Below are positions 19,038 to 28,713 of a stretch of 64,000 nucleotides of DNA, piece after piece; within the stretch, counting starts at the first letter, position 1, and each line of letters begins with the position of its first letter. The notes beneath the pieces are model-generated. The model ran no database searches. It was not told where the DNA came from and saw nothing but the letters and a program-made list of their open reading frames with translations. This stretch comes from Erythrobacter sp. YJ-T3-07 (GTDB lineage: Bacteria > Pseudomonadota > Alphaproteobacteria > Sphingomonadales > Sphingomonadaceae). Location: positions 2,941,001 through 3,005,000 of the forward strand of contig NZ_JAEAGP010000001.1 in assembly GCF_015999305.1 (NCBI RefSeq), written 5' to 3'. Position numbers and translations under genes: made by a program.

Positions 19038-19931
19038 ATGCGACACGCCCCCGCGATCAACGATTACATCACCCGCGATGAAGTCGCCGCGCTCAGCGCC
19101 AAATCGGATGCGCGCGCGGCGGCGATCGTGCTGTTTCAGGCGGGCCTCGCCGTGGCCGCCTTCGCGCTCGCGATCCTCTGGCCCAACCCGCTGACGATCC
19201 TCGCCGCGATCATCATTCTGGGTGGCCGGATTCAGGCCTTCGGGATCATCACCCACGACTGCGCGCACGGCGCATTCTTCCGCACGCCCAAGCTGAATGT
19301 CCTGGTCGGCAAGTGGGTCAGCGGAGCGGCGGCGCACGTCCCGCTCGATCTCTATCGCCGTTACCACCTCGACCATCACAAGTTCGCCGGCACGCCCGAC
19401 GATCCGGACAAGTGGATGGTCAAGGCCTATCCGGTCACCCGCGCCTCGCTGAAGCGCAAGCTGATCCGCGACATCACCGGCCAGACCGGGTTTCGCGACC
19501 TTCTTGGCGAGATCAAAAACTTCAAGTGGAGCCAGACCGGTCCGTCGGTGCTGTTCCACACGCTGCTGTTCGTGGCGCTGCTCGCGGTGGGGGCGCCGTG
19601 GGCCTATCTAATGTGGTGGGCGGCGCGGATCTTCGTCTATCCGCTGACCATGCGGCTGCGCCAGATTTCCGAGCATGGCGTTGCGAAGGACCGCGATGCG
19701 ATGGACGCGCGGATCAACACGGGGACCACGATCCCGCGTTGGTGGGAGGCGCTGCTGCTCTCCCCGTGCAACGTGAACTACCATCTGGAGCATCACATCT
19801 TCGCAGGCGTGCCGCCCTATCGCCTCGCGCGGCTGCACCACCTGCTCAAAGAGCGCGGCTATTACCGCGACCACGACTGCATCGCCTACGGCTTCGGCGA
19901 CGTGTTGCGCCGCGCGACGCGGGCGGGCTGA
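19038..19931 (+). CDS. Fatty acid desaturase family protein
   Basis: A membrane di-iron oxygenase of 297 residues. The three histidine boxes are HDCAH (within FGIITHDCAHGAFF), HLDHHKFAGT and NYHLEHHIF. Membrane spans flank them (AAIVLFQAGLAVAAFALAIL and the region near LFHTLLFVALLAVG). It may desaturate or hydroxylate acyl chains or carotenoid-like substrates; the substrate is not determinable. It begins 47 nt after the MoxR operon, after GGAGAGACTT, and could be read through from it. Confidence 0.92.
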   Translation: MRHAPAINDYITRDEVAALSAKSDARAAAIVLFQAGLAVAAFALAILWPNPLTILAAIIILGGRIQAFGIITHDCAHGAFFRTPKLNVLVGKWVSGAAAHVPLDLYRRYHLDHHKFAGTPDDPDKWMVKAYPVTRASLKRKLIRDITGQTGFRDLLGEIKNFKWSQTGPSVLFHTLLFVALLAVGAPWAYLMWWAARIFVYPLTMRLRQISEHGVAKDRDAMDARINTGTTIPRWWEALLLSPCNVNYHLEHHIFAGVPPYRLARLHHLLKERGYYRDHDCIAYGFGDVLRRATRAG

Positions 19932-19951
19932 ACTCTTTCCCCGACAACGCA

Positions 19952-20120
19952 GATCCTCCCCGTTTTTCCCTGAGGGTCAAGTGGGGAGGGGGACCGCCGG
20001 ACCGTCAGGCCCGGGGGTGGAGGGGATCTTGAGACGTCGCGCCGTGCCCCCGCCCCTCCGTCAGATGCCTGGCGGCATCTGTCACCTCCCCATTTGGCGC
20101 TCCGCGCAAAACGGGGAGGA
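19952..20120 (+). repeat. Structured intergenic repeat, copy B
   Basis: About 170 bp with the same succession of arms as copy A at 15525-15675: CCTCCCC/GGGGAGG, GGAGGGG/CCCCTCC, AGATGCC/GGCATCT, then ACCTCCCC/GGGGAGGA. Arms differ in base sequence yet keep pairing, which suggests selection for structure or recurrent insertion of a structured element. It fills most of the 379-bp gene-free stretch 19932-20310 between two convergent genes. Confidence 0.85.
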
Positions 20121-20253
20121 AGCTGACGGTCGCTCTGCTGTCCTACACGCACCGCTCGCGCTAGCGTGCCGACGGCTCTTTCCCATCGTCGTCCCCTCGC
20201 TCACCCGCGCGGCCCAGAATCCGCAAAGCGTCACCCGGAGCACCCCAAGCTCT

Positions 20254-20292
20254 TGAGAGATATGAAATTTCTCAGGGTGACACGTGTCACCC
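20254..20292. repeat. Hairpin plus perfect 18-bp palindrome
   Basis: TGAGA/TCTCA arms at 20254-20274 are followed directly by the perfect palindrome GGGTGACACGTGTCACCC at 20275-20292. The CAGGGTGAC part matches the edge of the hairpin at 38391-38421. It lies beyond the 3' end of the asparaginase gene in the gene-free stretch 19932-20310, so a terminator role is possible. The remaining 130 bp of that stretch show nothing recognisable. Confidence 0.55.
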
Positions 20293-20310
20293 ATCGTCGC
20301 GCGCCTGCGA

Positions 20311-21408
20311 TCACTCGCCCTCGCCGAAGATCGCGACTTCCTTCACGCCCTTGCTGGTTTCGCGGGCGCGATACATGCCCGGCGTGTTGAAGCTGAACAC
20401 GGCAGGGCCGAAGGGCGAGACCACGATCACGCCGCCATCGCCGCCCAGTTCCTTGACCTCGGCCAGCACCTCGTCCGCCACCGCGCGCACCGTCGCTTCG
20501 TCGAGCCACAACTCGCTCGCGTGGACGACATATTCGGGAAAGCCGAGTTCGTCGCGCGGCACGCTCGCTTCCGCCTCCTCCAGCAGATCGTCCCACGCGA
20601 CCCGCAGCCGGGTGCAGATCTCCTGCGCTACGCCGACGCGCATGAAGTACTCGCCCGCGCCGGTGGCGGAGACCGCGCAGCTGCGGTTGTCGGCATAGGT
20701 ACCCGCGCCGATCACCGGGGCATCGCCGATCCGGCCCCAGCGCTTGCCGGTCAGCCCGCCGGTGCTGGTGCCCGCAGCCATGTTGCCATCAAGGTCCAGC
20801 GCGACCGCGCCGACCGTGCCGTATTTGTGGTCCACATCGATCGCGGAAAGCTGCTCCGCCTTCAGCATTTCGAGCGACCGCAGCCGGCTCTCGGTACGGA
20901 ACCATTCGTTGGGCACGCGCTCCAGGTCGGTGCCGTCGGCGAAGGTCTCCGCCCCCGCGCCGCTAAGGAACACATGCCGCCCGTCGCGCATCACTTCCTT
21001 CGCCAGCAGGATCGGGTGGCGCACCGTGCCGATGCCGGTGACCGCGCCCGCCGCGCGGGTTCGCCCGTCCATCAGCGCGGCGTCGTGCTCGATCGTGCCG
21101 TCCCAGGTGAACACCGCACCGCGCCCCGCGTTGAACTTGGGGTCGTCTTCCATGAGGATGATCGCTGCGGTCACCGCGTCCATCGCGCTGCCGCCATCGC
21201 GCAGGATCGCCGAACCTGCTTCGAGCGCGGCATCCAGCGCGGCGCGATACTCCGCCTCCTGCTCGGGCGTCATGTTCGCGCGCTCGATCGTGCCCGCGCC
21301 GCCGTGGATCGCGAAGGACCAGCGCGGCTCGCCCGGCTCGTAGTCCTCCTGCGCCAGCGCCGGAGCGGTCAGAAAGCTTGCGAGTGCGAGTGCGATGATG
21401 GCGCGCAT
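20311..21408 (-). CDS. Isoaspartyl peptidase/L-asparaginase (Ntn hydrolase), exported
   Basis: A plant-type asparaginase of 365 residues that self-cleaves to expose the catalytic threonine. The nucleophile is Thr198 in KYGTVGAVALD, followed by NMAAGTSTGGLTGKRWGRIGD. The N-terminal half has FAIHGGAGTIERANM and KFNAGRGAVFTWDG. A cleavable signal peptide ends TAPALAQ, so it works in the periplasm or outside. ATG 21408 follows GGAGAG. It degrades isoaspartyl dipeptides or asparagine. Confidence 0.95.
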   Translation of the reverse strand: MRAIIALALASFLTAPALAQEDYEPGEPRWSFAIHGGAGTIERANMTPEQEAEYRAALDAALEAGSAILRDGGSAMDAVTAAIILMEDDPKFNAGRGAVFTWDGTIEHDAALMDGRTRAAGAVTGIGTVRHPILLAKEVMRDGRHVFLSGAGAETFADGTDLERVPNEWFRTESRLRSLEMLKAEQLSAIDVDHKYGTVGAVALDLDGNMAAGTSTGGLTGKRWGRIGDAPVIGAGTYADNRSCAVSATGAGEYFMRVGVAQEICTRLRVAWDDLLEEAEASVPRDELGFPEYVVHASELWLDEATVRAVADEVLAEVKELGGDGGVIVVSPFGPAVFSFNTPGMYRARETSKGVKEVAIFGEGE

Positions 21409-21499
21409 GAAAATCTCTCCTGATGCGGGCGAGACAATGCCGCGCTTGCCCCGCCCGGTCCAGCTTCCCCTGCGTGGTGGTGCGCGCTAGGTCGGTGCC

Positions 21500-22012
21500 A
21501 TGATCCTGCGCCCTGCCACACCCGAAGATGCACCCGCACTCGCTACGCTGGGGCGGGAGAGTTTCTGCGCGGCGTTCGAGCATCTCTACAATCCCGAAGA
21601 TCTCGCCGCCTTCCTCGAACAGGCCTATGCGGAAAACGCCGTCGCCGCCGAAATCGCGGACGATGTCCACATCCACCGCCTCGCCGATGATGGCGAACGG
21701 CTGCTGGGTTACGTCAAGCTGCGCGCGCCCAGCGGATATGCCGGGTATTCGGACGCGGCGAACCCGATCGCGCTCGGCCAGCTCTACACCCAGCCGGACC
21801 TGACCGGGCAGGGCATCGGCGCCGCGCTGATGGACTGGGCGATGGCCGAGGCGCGGGAGCGCGGCCACGATGCGGTGCAGCTATCGGTGTGGAGCGAGAA
21901 TTTCGGCGCCCAGCGGTTCTACCAGCGGTACGGCTTCGCCAAGATTGCAGACATAGACTTCTGGGTCGGCAATCACCGCGATGATGAATTTCTCTACGAA
22001 CTCAGGCTTTAG
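21500..22012 (+). CDS. GNAT family N-acetyltransferase
   Basis: A 170-residue acetyl-CoA-dependent transferase. The start MILRPATPEDAPALATLGRE is typical, and the acetyl-CoA motif A region is IALGQLYTQPDLTGQGIGAA, followed by LSVWSENFGAQRFYQRYGF. The substrate cannot be predicted. It is transcribed divergently from the asparaginase gene, with a 91-bp spacer, and is followed after 111 bp by the DUF885 gene. Confidence 0.92.
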   Translation: MILRPATPEDAPALATLGRESFCAAFEHLYNPEDLAAFLEQAYAENAVAAEIADDVHIHRLADDGERLLGYVKLRAPSGYAGYSDAANPIALGQLYTQPDLTGQGIGAALMDWAMAEARERGHDAVQLSVWSENFGAQRFYQRYGFAKIADIDFWVGNHRDDEFLYELRL

Positions 22013-22123
22013 CGGCCCGTTCGGCTGTCCGCCCCGGCCTGTCGTTCGTCGAGCGCACCCTTGCCAATCCCGGCCCGCAGGCGCACGCCTCGCCCGCAGA
22101 ATATCCAGGGGGAATACCTGACC

Positions 22124-23905
22124 ATGAAGACCTTCGCCGCCGCCATCGCCCTCGTCGCGCTGCTGCCCGCCGCGCCCGCTTTCGCCCAGGCCGAAACCAC
22201 GCAGAGCATGCCCGCCCAGCCCGACTGGGTCGAGACCAGCAATGCCTATACGCAGAAGCTGATCGACTTCGAAGCGCAGTTCTACCCCGAGGGTGCCTCG
22301 TCTTCCGGCTACGACCAGTACGACGGGCTGACCTTCGACTATTCGCTCGACGCGGACGAGCGCTATGTCGCCGGGGCGAAGGCGTTGAAAGCGGAATTCA
22401 CCGCCGCGATGGCGCGGGAGAGCAATCCCTTCGTGAAGCAGGACCTCGCGATCCTGATCGACAGTCTCGACCGCAGCATCGAGTCGAGCGAGCTGAGCGA
22501 CAAGTATATGCTCGAATGGAACGAGCTGCCGCAGAGCATCTTCTATTCGATCGGCGCGATCCTGTCCGACCAGACGGCGGAAAACCGCCGCGCCTCCGCG
22601 GTCGATCTGCTGCGCAAATATACCGGCGTCGAAGACGGCTACGAACCTTATACCGAGCAGGCCAAGGCTCATTTCGAAGCCAGCCGGGGCGACGGTAAGA
22701 TCGGGCCGTACCGGGTCGAGGTCGAGGAATCGATCGGCAAGATCCCGACCTTCGTCGCCGGGATTCGCGAGCTGTTCGACAAGTACGAGATCGACGGGGC
22801 TGAGGAAGCGCTCGACGCGATGGAAACGCAGTTCACCGATTACGGCGAGTGGACCCGCGAAACCGTGCTGCCCGAGGCCCGCGATACCGCGCGGCTGCCC
22901 GAAGAACTCTACGCGCTCAGCCTGCGCAATGTCGGCATCGACATGGACCCGCGTGAAGCGATGAGCCAGGCGCGCCGCGGCTTCTACGAGATCCGCGCGC
23001 AGATGGAGGCGCTCGCGCCGCAGATCGCGGAGAAGAACGGCTGGCCCGAGACCGACATGGCCGGGGTGATGAAGCGCCTGAAGGCGCAGACCATTCCCAA
23101 CGACCAGATCGAGGCCTTCTACCGCGACATCAACCGGCAGCTCGAAGAGAAGGTGCGCGAGAACGACATCGTCAGCGTGCCGGATACCGAACTTCAGATG
23201 CGCGTCGCGAGCGAGGCGGAAAGCGCCGCCCAGCCCGCCCCGCACATGCGCCCGCCCCGGCTGATCGGCAACACCGGCGAACAGGGCACCTTCGTGCTCA
23301 CCGTCGGCAATCCCACCGCCAGCGCGGACGACGCATACGACGATTTCAACCACCCCGCCGCCGCCTGGACGCTCAGCGCCCACGAAGCGCGGCCGGGCCA
23401 CGAAATGCAGTTCGCCGCGCTGGTGGAGCAGGGCGTTTCGCTCGCCCGGATGCTCTACGCCTTCAACAGCGTGAACGTGGAAGGCTGGGCGCTCTACGCC
23501 GAGGCGGAGATGATGCCGCACGAGCCGATCGAAGGCCAGTTCATCGCCCAGCAGTTCCGCCTGCTGCGCGCGGCGCGCGCCTTCCTCGACCCCGCGCTCA
23601 ACCTCGGCCTGATGACCCGCGACGAAGCCGAATACGTGCTGCGCGACGAAGCGCTGTTCTCGCCCGGCATGACCAAGCAGGAACTCGATCGCTACCAGTT
23701 CCGCATGCCCGGGCAGGCGGGCGCCTACTACTACGGCTACCGCAAGCTGATCGACCTGCGGGTGGAGACCGAGCTGGCGCTGGGCAAGGATTTCGACGAG
23801 AAGGAATTCAACGACTTCCTGCTCGCCCAGGGAATCATCCCGCTGGAACTGATCGCCAAGGCGGTCCGCGAGGAATTCATCCCTGCGCACAAGCAGGCGT
23901 CCTAG
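22124..23905 (+). CDS. DUF885 family protein, exported (putative metallo-hydrolase)
   Basis: A protein of 593 residues with a signal peptide ending APAFAQA. It has the DUF885 signature HEARPGHEMQ near residue 420, an HExxPGH-like element that suggests metal binding, and later RFRMPGQAGAYYYGY (within YQFRMPGQAG). Most DUF885 members have no defined activity; peptidase-like roles are inferred from the His-Glu motif. Start MKTFAAAIALVALLPA at 22124 after AGGGGGAA; the open frame to 22061 would put residues before the signal peptide. It is convergent with the transporter gene. Confidence 0.92.
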   Translation: MKTFAAAIALVALLPAAPAFAQAETTQSMPAQPDWVETSNAYTQKLIDFEAQFYPEGASSSGYDQYDGLTFDYSLDADERYVAGAKALKAEFTAAMARESNPFVKQDLAILIDSLDRSIESSELSDKYMLEWNELPQSIFYSIGAILSDQTAENRRASAVDLLRKYTGVEDGYEPYTEQAKAHFEASRGDGKIGPYRVEVEESIGKIPTFVAGIRELFDKYEIDGAEEALDAMETQFTDYGEWTRETVLPEARDTARLPEELYALSLRNVGIDMDPREAMSQARRGFYEIRAQMEALAPQIAEKNGWPETDMAGVMKRLKAQTIPNDQIEAFYRDINRQLEEKVRENDIVSVPDTELQMRVASEAESAAQPAPHMRPPRLIGNTGEQGTFVLTVGNPTASADDAYDDFNHPAAAWTLSAHEARPGHEMQFAALVEQGVSLARMLYAFNSVNVEGWALYAEAEMMPHEPIEGQFIAQQFRLLRAARAFLDPALNLGLMTRDEAEYVLRDEALFSPGMTKQELDRYQFRMPGQAGAYYYGYRKLIDLRVETELALGKDFDEKEFNDFLLAQGIIPLELIAKAVREEFIPAHKQAS

Positions 23906-23921
23906 GGCTGGAGGGCGATCT

Positions 23922-24935
23922 TCACAGCCACTTCAACCGCTTGAAGATCGCCATCAGCACCGCGATGATCGCCAGGCAGATGCCGGTCACCCACCAGAAG
24001 GCGTGGCCGTCGTTCACGCCGGGCATCCCGCCGACATTGATGCCGAGCAGCCCGGTCAGGAAGCCGAGCGGCAGGAAGATGCCCGCCACGATGGTGAGCA
24101 TGTAGGTCGCGCGTTCATTGCTGGCGAGCGCGCGGGCTCGCAGCTCGTCCATCAGCACCACCGCGCTTTCCTTGCTCACGTCGATATCGTCGAGATAGCG
24201 GCGCAGCCGGTCGATCGTCTCGGCGATCTCGCGCCGGTCGTGTTCCTCGAACCATTCGGGCGCATCGCGGCTGATCGCCTCCAGCGCGACGTGCTGCGGG
24301 CCCATGTGCCGTTTAAGACCCAGGCAATTGCGGCGGATGGTCGCGATCTTGGTCAGCATGTCCTCCGGATCGTCGTCCATGTTCATGTCTTCGAGCAGGT
24401 CGATATGCTCGTTCATGTCGACGATCGACTGGCTCATCCGGGTGACCATCGACTCGGTCAGCGCGGTGACGATCGCGCCGACATCGCCGGGGCCCGACCC
24501 GCGATCGATCTGCGCGAGAATTTCGCGGGGAGTCTGCAAGGGATGGCGGCGCAGCGTGATCAGCCGGACCCCGTCGCTCCACACCTGCATGGAGATCATG
24601 TCCTCGGGCTCTGCCCCGGGATTGAAGTTGATGCCCCGCAGCGTGGCGACCAGCGTGTTCCCTTCGCGAAAAGCGCGTGGCCGGGTGTCATCGCTGGTAA
24701 GCAGTTCGGCGGTCGGCTCGGGAATGCCGATCCGCTCCTGCAACCACTCGTACACGCCCGGCGTGTTGCGGCACAGGTGCATCCACAGCACCTGATCGCC
24801 CGGCCCCGCCCCCGCCGGTGCAGGCTCCCACTCCTGGATGCCCGCCCAGTCGATCGCGCGGCCGCCGCCCGTACCGTCCAGCACGCGGGCAAAAAGCAAG
24901 GGCGTGCCGGGTTCGGTGTCTGTCGCTTCACTCAT
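23922..24935 (-). CDS. zntB: CorA-family transporter, ZntB type
   Basis: A 337-residue inner-membrane divalent cation channel or carrier. It has a long cytoplasmic helical funnel (RRYLDDIDVSKESAVVLMDE) and two C-terminal membrane spans with the pore signature GINVGGMPG between them. The GxN motif appears as GIN with the ZntB-like continuation VGGMPGV rather than the YGMNFxxMPE of CorA. Zinc is therefore the more likely ion, by family. It ends 17 nt from the DUF885 gene and is divergent from fadL. Confidence 0.88.
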   Translation of the reverse strand: MSEATDTEPGTPLLFARVLDGTGGGRAIDWAGIQEWEPAPAGAGPGDQVLWMHLCRNTPGVYEWLQERIGIPEPTAELLTSDDTRPRAFREGNTLVATLRGINFNPGAEPEDMISMQVWSDGVRLITLRRHPLQTPREILAQIDRGSGPGDVGAIVTALTESMVTRMSQSIVDMNEHIDLLEDMNMDDDPEDMLTKIATIRRNCLGLKRHMGPQHVALEAISRDAPEWFEEHDRREIAETIDRLRRYLDDIDVSKESAVVLMDELRARALASNERATYMLTIVAGIFLPLGFLTGLLGINVGGMPGVNDGHAFWWVTGICLAIIAVLMAIFKRLKWL

Positions 24936-25077
24936 GCTGCATAATGTGCCCCAGATCCGACCCGATTCCTACGCCCGGCAGGATCGCCCGGCTCACCCCA
25001 ATGCCAAATCGTTCAATTTTATCGATAACTGCGCCAATTCCCTTGATCCGCATTCCAAACGGGGCAACAGGCGCGGC

Positions 25078-26388
25078 ATGACAAAACCCCTCACTTACGG
25101 CCTTCGCGCCCTCCCCGCCCTCGCCATCCTGTGCTCCGCCAATCCGGCATTCGCAGGCGCATTTCTCATTCAGGAACAATCCGCCAAGGAAACCGGCCGC
25201 GCGCTGTCCGGCGCAGCCGTGGCAGCCGACGGCCCTGCCTCGATCTATTTCAACCCCGCATCGATGACCAAGCTGGACGGCGTGCAGGTCGAAGCAGCCT
25301 CGCAGTTCCTGTTCCTCACCGCCTCGCAGGAAGATCAGGGCAGCACGCGCGGCGTGCCGGGCCTGCCCGTCTCGGTCCCCACCGGCGGCAGCAATGGCGG
25401 CAACCCCTTCCCCCAGCCGCTCCTCGTCCCCTCGGGCGCGATCAGCGCGCAGCTGAGCGACAACGTGTGGGCCGGCCTTGCGGTCAACGCGCCGTTCGGC
25501 CTGATCGCGCAGTACGACGACGACTTCTTCGGCCGCTACGACACGCTGCGCGCCGACGTCTTCACGCTGAACGTGCAGCCCAGCCTGGCGGTGAAGATCG
25601 GCGATAATGTCTCCGTCGGCGCGGGCGTCGACGTGCAGTATATCGACGTCGAGCTGACCAATGCCGTGCCCAATCTTTCCCCCACCGCGCCCGACGGTTT
25701 CGCCCGGGTGAAGGGTGACGACATCTCGATCGGCTGGAACGCGGGCATCATGGTCGATTTCGCCCCCATCCGGATCGGTGCGCACTATCGCTCGCAGGTG
25801 AAACAGAACCTGGAAGGCACGTTCGAACTGTCCGGCCTGCTCGGCCCGCTCGCAGGCAATAACGCAACGGTCGACGCGACCGCGCCGCTGACCCTGCCCG
25901 ATATCGCAACCCTCAGCATCCAGCTCGGCACGGATACGCCGTGGCGCGTCTTCGGCACCTGGCGCTATTACAACTGGAGCGATTTCAAGGAGATCGCGAT
26001 CTATCCGGAAGGCGGGGTGCCGCCGCAGATCTCCGAACAGAACTACAAGGACAGCTGGTCGATGTCGCTCGGCGGCGAATATGACGTCTCCGACAAGCTG
26101 ACGCTGCGCGCCGGGACGGCCTTCGACGAATCGCCGATCACCGATGCGTACCGTTCCGCCCGTGTGCCCGATGCCGACCGTGTGTGGGCTTCGGTGGGCC
26201 TGACCTATGACATGAGCGACCGGTTCTCCGCCAACCTTGGCTATTCGCACGTGTTCGTGAACGACGCGCCGCTCGACCGGACGGACGCCTTTTTCGAAGG
26301 CACTCCCGCGGAAGTCCCGACCACGATCCGCTCCGACAGCTCGGGCAACGCGGATATCCTCGCAGTCTCGCTCGGCGCGCGTTTCTGA
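25078..26388 (+). CDS. fadL: OmpP1/FadL/TodX family outer-membrane transporter
   Basis: A 436-residue beta-barrel that takes up long-chain fatty acids or other hydrophobic compounds. A signal peptide ends NPAFAG and is followed directly by AFLIQEQSAKETGRALSG. The NPA-type motif is IYFNPASMTKLDG. The C-terminus is SLGARF, with the terminal Phe of outer-membrane proteins. ATG 25078 is chosen because the frame upstream lacks a signal peptide. There is no fad operon beside it. Confidence 0.95.
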   Translation: MTKPLTYGLRALPALAILCSANPAFAGAFLIQEQSAKETGRALSGAAVAADGPASIYFNPASMTKLDGVQVEAASQFLFLTASQEDQGSTRGVPGLPVSVPTGGSNGGNPFPQPLLVPSGAISAQLSDNVWAGLAVNAPFGLIAQYDDDFFGRYDTLRADVFTLNVQPSLAVKIGDNVSVGAGVDVQYIDVELTNAVPNLSPTAPDGFARVKGDDISIGWNAGIMVDFAPIRIGAHYRSQVKQNLEGTFELSGLLGPLAGNNATVDATAPLTLPDIATLSIQLGTDTPWRVFGTWRYYNWSDFKEIAIYPEGGVPPQISEQNYKDSWSMSLGGEYDVSDKLTLRAGTAFDESPITDAYRSARVPDADRVWASVGLTYDMSDRFSANLGYSHVFVNDAPLDRTDAFFEGTPAEVPTTIRSDSSGNADILAVSLGARF

Positions 26389-26453
26389 CGCGCTGACGCA
26401 TCAAAGGGGCCATTCGGCTTTTCCCGGCGGACATGAGTGCCTATACAGGCCTC

Positions 26454-27602
26454 ATGTCCGTTCGCCCCTGGAGAGATATCGAACGCCGCCAGTCGCGGCA
26501 GATCATGGTCGGCAATGTGCCGGTTGGCGGCGATGCGCCGATCAGCGTGCAGACCATGACCAACACGCCGACCGAAGATGTCGGCGCGACGCTCGACCAG
26601 ATTCGCCGGTGCGAGGATGCGGGCGCGGATATTATCCGCGTGTCCTGCCCCACCGAAGACGCGACGCGGCATTTCGATAAGATCACGCGCGCGGCCAATG
26701 TCCCGATCGTCGCGGACATCCACTTCCACTACAAGCGCGCACTTGAAGCCGCCGACAAGGGTGCGGCCTGCCTGCGGATCAACCCGGGCAATATCGGATC
26801 GAGCGAGCGGATGGCCGAAGTCGTCCGTGCGGCAAAGGCCAATGGCTGCGCGATCCGCATCGGCGTGAACGCCGGCAGCCTCGAGAAGGACCTGCTGGAG
26901 AAATACGGCGAGCCCTGCCCCGAAGCGCTGATCGAAAGCGCGCTCGACCATATCAAGCTGCTTCAGGACCACGATTTCCACGAATACAAGGTGGCGGTGA
27001 AGGCTTCCGACGTGTTCCTCGCCGTCGCGGCCTATCACGGGCTCGCCGAAGCGGTCGACTGCCCGCTGCACCTCGGCATCACCGAGGCGGGCGGGCTGAT
27101 CGGCGGGACGGTGAAATCCTCAATCGGCATGGGCAGCCTGCTCTGGGCCGGCATCGGCGACACGATCCGCGTGAGCCTCTCGGCCGAGCCCGAACAGGAA
27201 GTGCGCGTCGGCTACGAGATGCTGAAAGCACTCGGCCTGCGCACCCGCGGTGTGCGGGTCGTCTCCTGCCCCAGCTGCTCGCGGCAGGGCTTCGACGTGA
27301 TCCGCACGGTCGAGGCGCTGGAGAAGCGGCTCGAGCACATCAAGACGCCGATGAGCCTCTCGGTGCTCGGCTGCGTGGTCAACGGCCCGGGCGAAGCGCG
27401 CGAGACCGACATCGGCATCACCGGCGGCGGCAAGGGCAAGCACATGGTGTACCTGAGCGGCGTGACCGACCACCATGTGGAAGACGAGAGCATGCTCGAC
27501 CACATCGTGCGGCTGGTCGAAGAGAAAGCCGCCCGGATCGAGGCGGGCGAGGATGTCGCCTTCGACCCGCATGCCGCCCCGGCGGTAGAAGCCGCGGAGT
27601 AG
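26454..27602 (+). CDS. ispG: 4-hydroxy-3-methylbut-2-enyl-diphosphate synthase
   Basis: The penultimate step of the MEP isoprenoid pathway: converts MEcPP to HMBPP with a [4Fe-4S] cluster. There are 382 residues from [12 protein letters not shown], or 389 from ATG 26433; the later start matches the usual N-terminus. The substrate region [15 protein letters not shown] is present. The cluster cysteines lie in [10 protein letters not shown] and CVVNGPGEA. There is a Cys-independent Glu in the latter motif, as in the family. It is followed after one base by the deacetylase gene. Confidence 0.97.
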   Translation: MSVRPWRDIERRQSRQIMVGNVPVGGDAPISVQTMTNTPTEDVGATLDQIRRCEDAGADIIRVSCPTEDATRHFDKITRAANVPIVADIHFHYKRALEAADKGAACLRINPGNIGSSERMAEVVRAAKANGCAIRIGVNAGSLEKDLLEKYGEPCPEALIESALDHIKLLQDHDFHEYKVAVKASDVFLAVAAYHGLAEAVDCPLHLGITEAGGLIGGTVKSSIGMGSLLWAGIGDTIRVSLSAEPEQEVRVGYEMLKALGLRTRGVRVVSCPSCSRQGFDVIRTVEALEKRLEHIKTPMSLSVLGCVVNGPGEARETDIGITGGGKGKHMVYLSGVTDHHVEDESMLDHIVRLVEEKAARIEAGEDVAFDPHAAPAVEAAE

Positions 27603-27603
27603 C

Positions 27604-28518
27604 TTGCTCCACGTCGTCCATCACGTCGACTACATGGCGCCTGCGCCGACGCGCGGCAGCTTCCGGTTCGACAAGTATCAGCTGGTAATGGTCGCGCTGC
27701 GCGAAAGCGGCCATCCGATTACCGAACACGCGCCCGAGCCTTGCCCGCGCGAATGGCTCGAGGCGGTCCACTGCCCCGACTATGTCGAGCAGGTGTTCAC
27801 CGCGCAGGTTCCGTACGAGAAGGAACGGCGGATCGGCTTTCCGGTCACGCCGCATATCGCGCAGCGGGTGGCGCATACCAATGGCGGCACCTGGCTCGCC
27901 GCACAGCTCGCGATGCGGCATGGCTACGCCGCCAACAGCGCGGCGGGGAGCCACCACGCGCTCTACGATACCGGTGCGGGTTTCTGCGTGTTCAACGATC
28001 TGGCGGTGTGCGCCAATCGCCTGATCGCGCAAGGCGACGCGCGCCGTGTGCTGATCGTCGATTGCGATGTCCATCAGGGCGACGGCACCGCCGCGCTGAC
28101 CGCTGGGCGCGAGGATGTGTTCACCCTCTCGCTCCATGCGGAGAAGAACTTCCCGGTTCGCAAGGCACGTTCCAGCCTCGATATCGCACTGCTCGATGGA
28201 ACGAGCGATGCCGACTATCTCGATGTTCTGCGGGCGCACCTGCCGCGCGTGGTGGATGAATTCGCGCCCGATATCGTGCTCTACCAGGCAGGGGTCGACC
28301 CGCACGAGAACGACAAGCTGGGCAGGCTCGCGCTGACCGACGAGGGGCTTGAGCGCCGCGATCGCTACGTGGTGGAAACCGTGCGCGGGCGCGGCCTGCC
28401 GATCGCGAGCGCGCTGGGCGGTGGCTACGGCACGGATCCGCGGGTGGTGGCAGAGCGGCACGCGCGATCAATGATCGCAATGGCGCGGGAAAACGCAGCG
28501 TTCACGCGCTCTTCCTGA
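27604..28518 (+). CDS. Histone deacetylase superfamily protein
   Basis: A 304-residue arginase-fold amidohydrolase that removes acetyl groups from amines such as polyamines or acetoin-pathway and lysine substrates. Motifs include [17 protein letters not shown], the zinc-binding [13 protein letters not shown] and [14 protein letters not shown], and the C-terminal ASALGGGYG. The start is TTG at 27604 with CGGAG upstream, one base after the ispG stop; ATG 27634 would remove the conserved HVVHHVDY strand. The substrate is unknown. The frame stays open for 49 codons past its TGA. Confidence 0.92.
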   Translation: MLHVVHHVDYMAPAPTRGSFRFDKYQLVMVALRESGHPITEHAPEPCPREWLEAVHCPDYVEQVFTAQVPYEKERRIGFPVTPHIAQRVAHTNGGTWLAAQLAMRHGYAANSAAGSHHALYDTGAGFCVFNDLAVCANRLIAQGDARRVLIVDCDVHQGDGTAALTAGREDVFTLSLHAEKNFPVRKARSSLDIALLDGTSDADYLDVLRAHLPRVVDEFAPDIVLYQAGVDPHENDKLGRLALTDEGLERRDRYVVETVRGRGLPIASALGGGYGTDPRVVAERHARSMIAMARENAAFTRSS

Positions 28519-28668
28519 CGGCTGACCAAGCGCGAGCGTTCCGGCAATGGCAGCGCCGACCGAGTTCGAAGAGTGCGTGGCGAATTCATCGGATATGCGG
28601 ACGGCGACCAGATGGTCCTGACCCAGTGCATCAACTATTGCATGCGCACCTATAGCTGCCGGTACTGA
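28519..28668 (+). other. Possible small ORF or gene remnant after the deacetylase
   Basis: Past the deacetylase TGA (28516-28518) the same frame runs 49 codons to a second TGA at 28666-28668. Its second half is protein-like and has three cysteines (GYADGDQMVLTQCINYCMRT, then YSCRY). The only internal start is a GTG at 28573, giving 31 residues without a clear ribosome site. It may be the 3' end of a decayed gene or a tiny peptide. I do not recognise it. Confidence 0.3.
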
Positions 28669-28713
28669 CGTTCTGAGGGAGTGGCCGGCCTCACACACTC
28701 ACACCGCCGCACT

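Noticed and set aside
21881..23890. 669-codon minus-strand frame opposite the DUF885 gene
   Set aside because: Low-complexity Val/Asp/Gly composition with no domain; the plus-strand gene has a signal peptide and the HExxPGH-type motif.
28516..28668. Selenocysteine readthrough of the deacetylase TGA
   Set aside because: No SECIS-like hairpin was seen, the deacetylase is complete without the extension, and the TGA context is ordinary.
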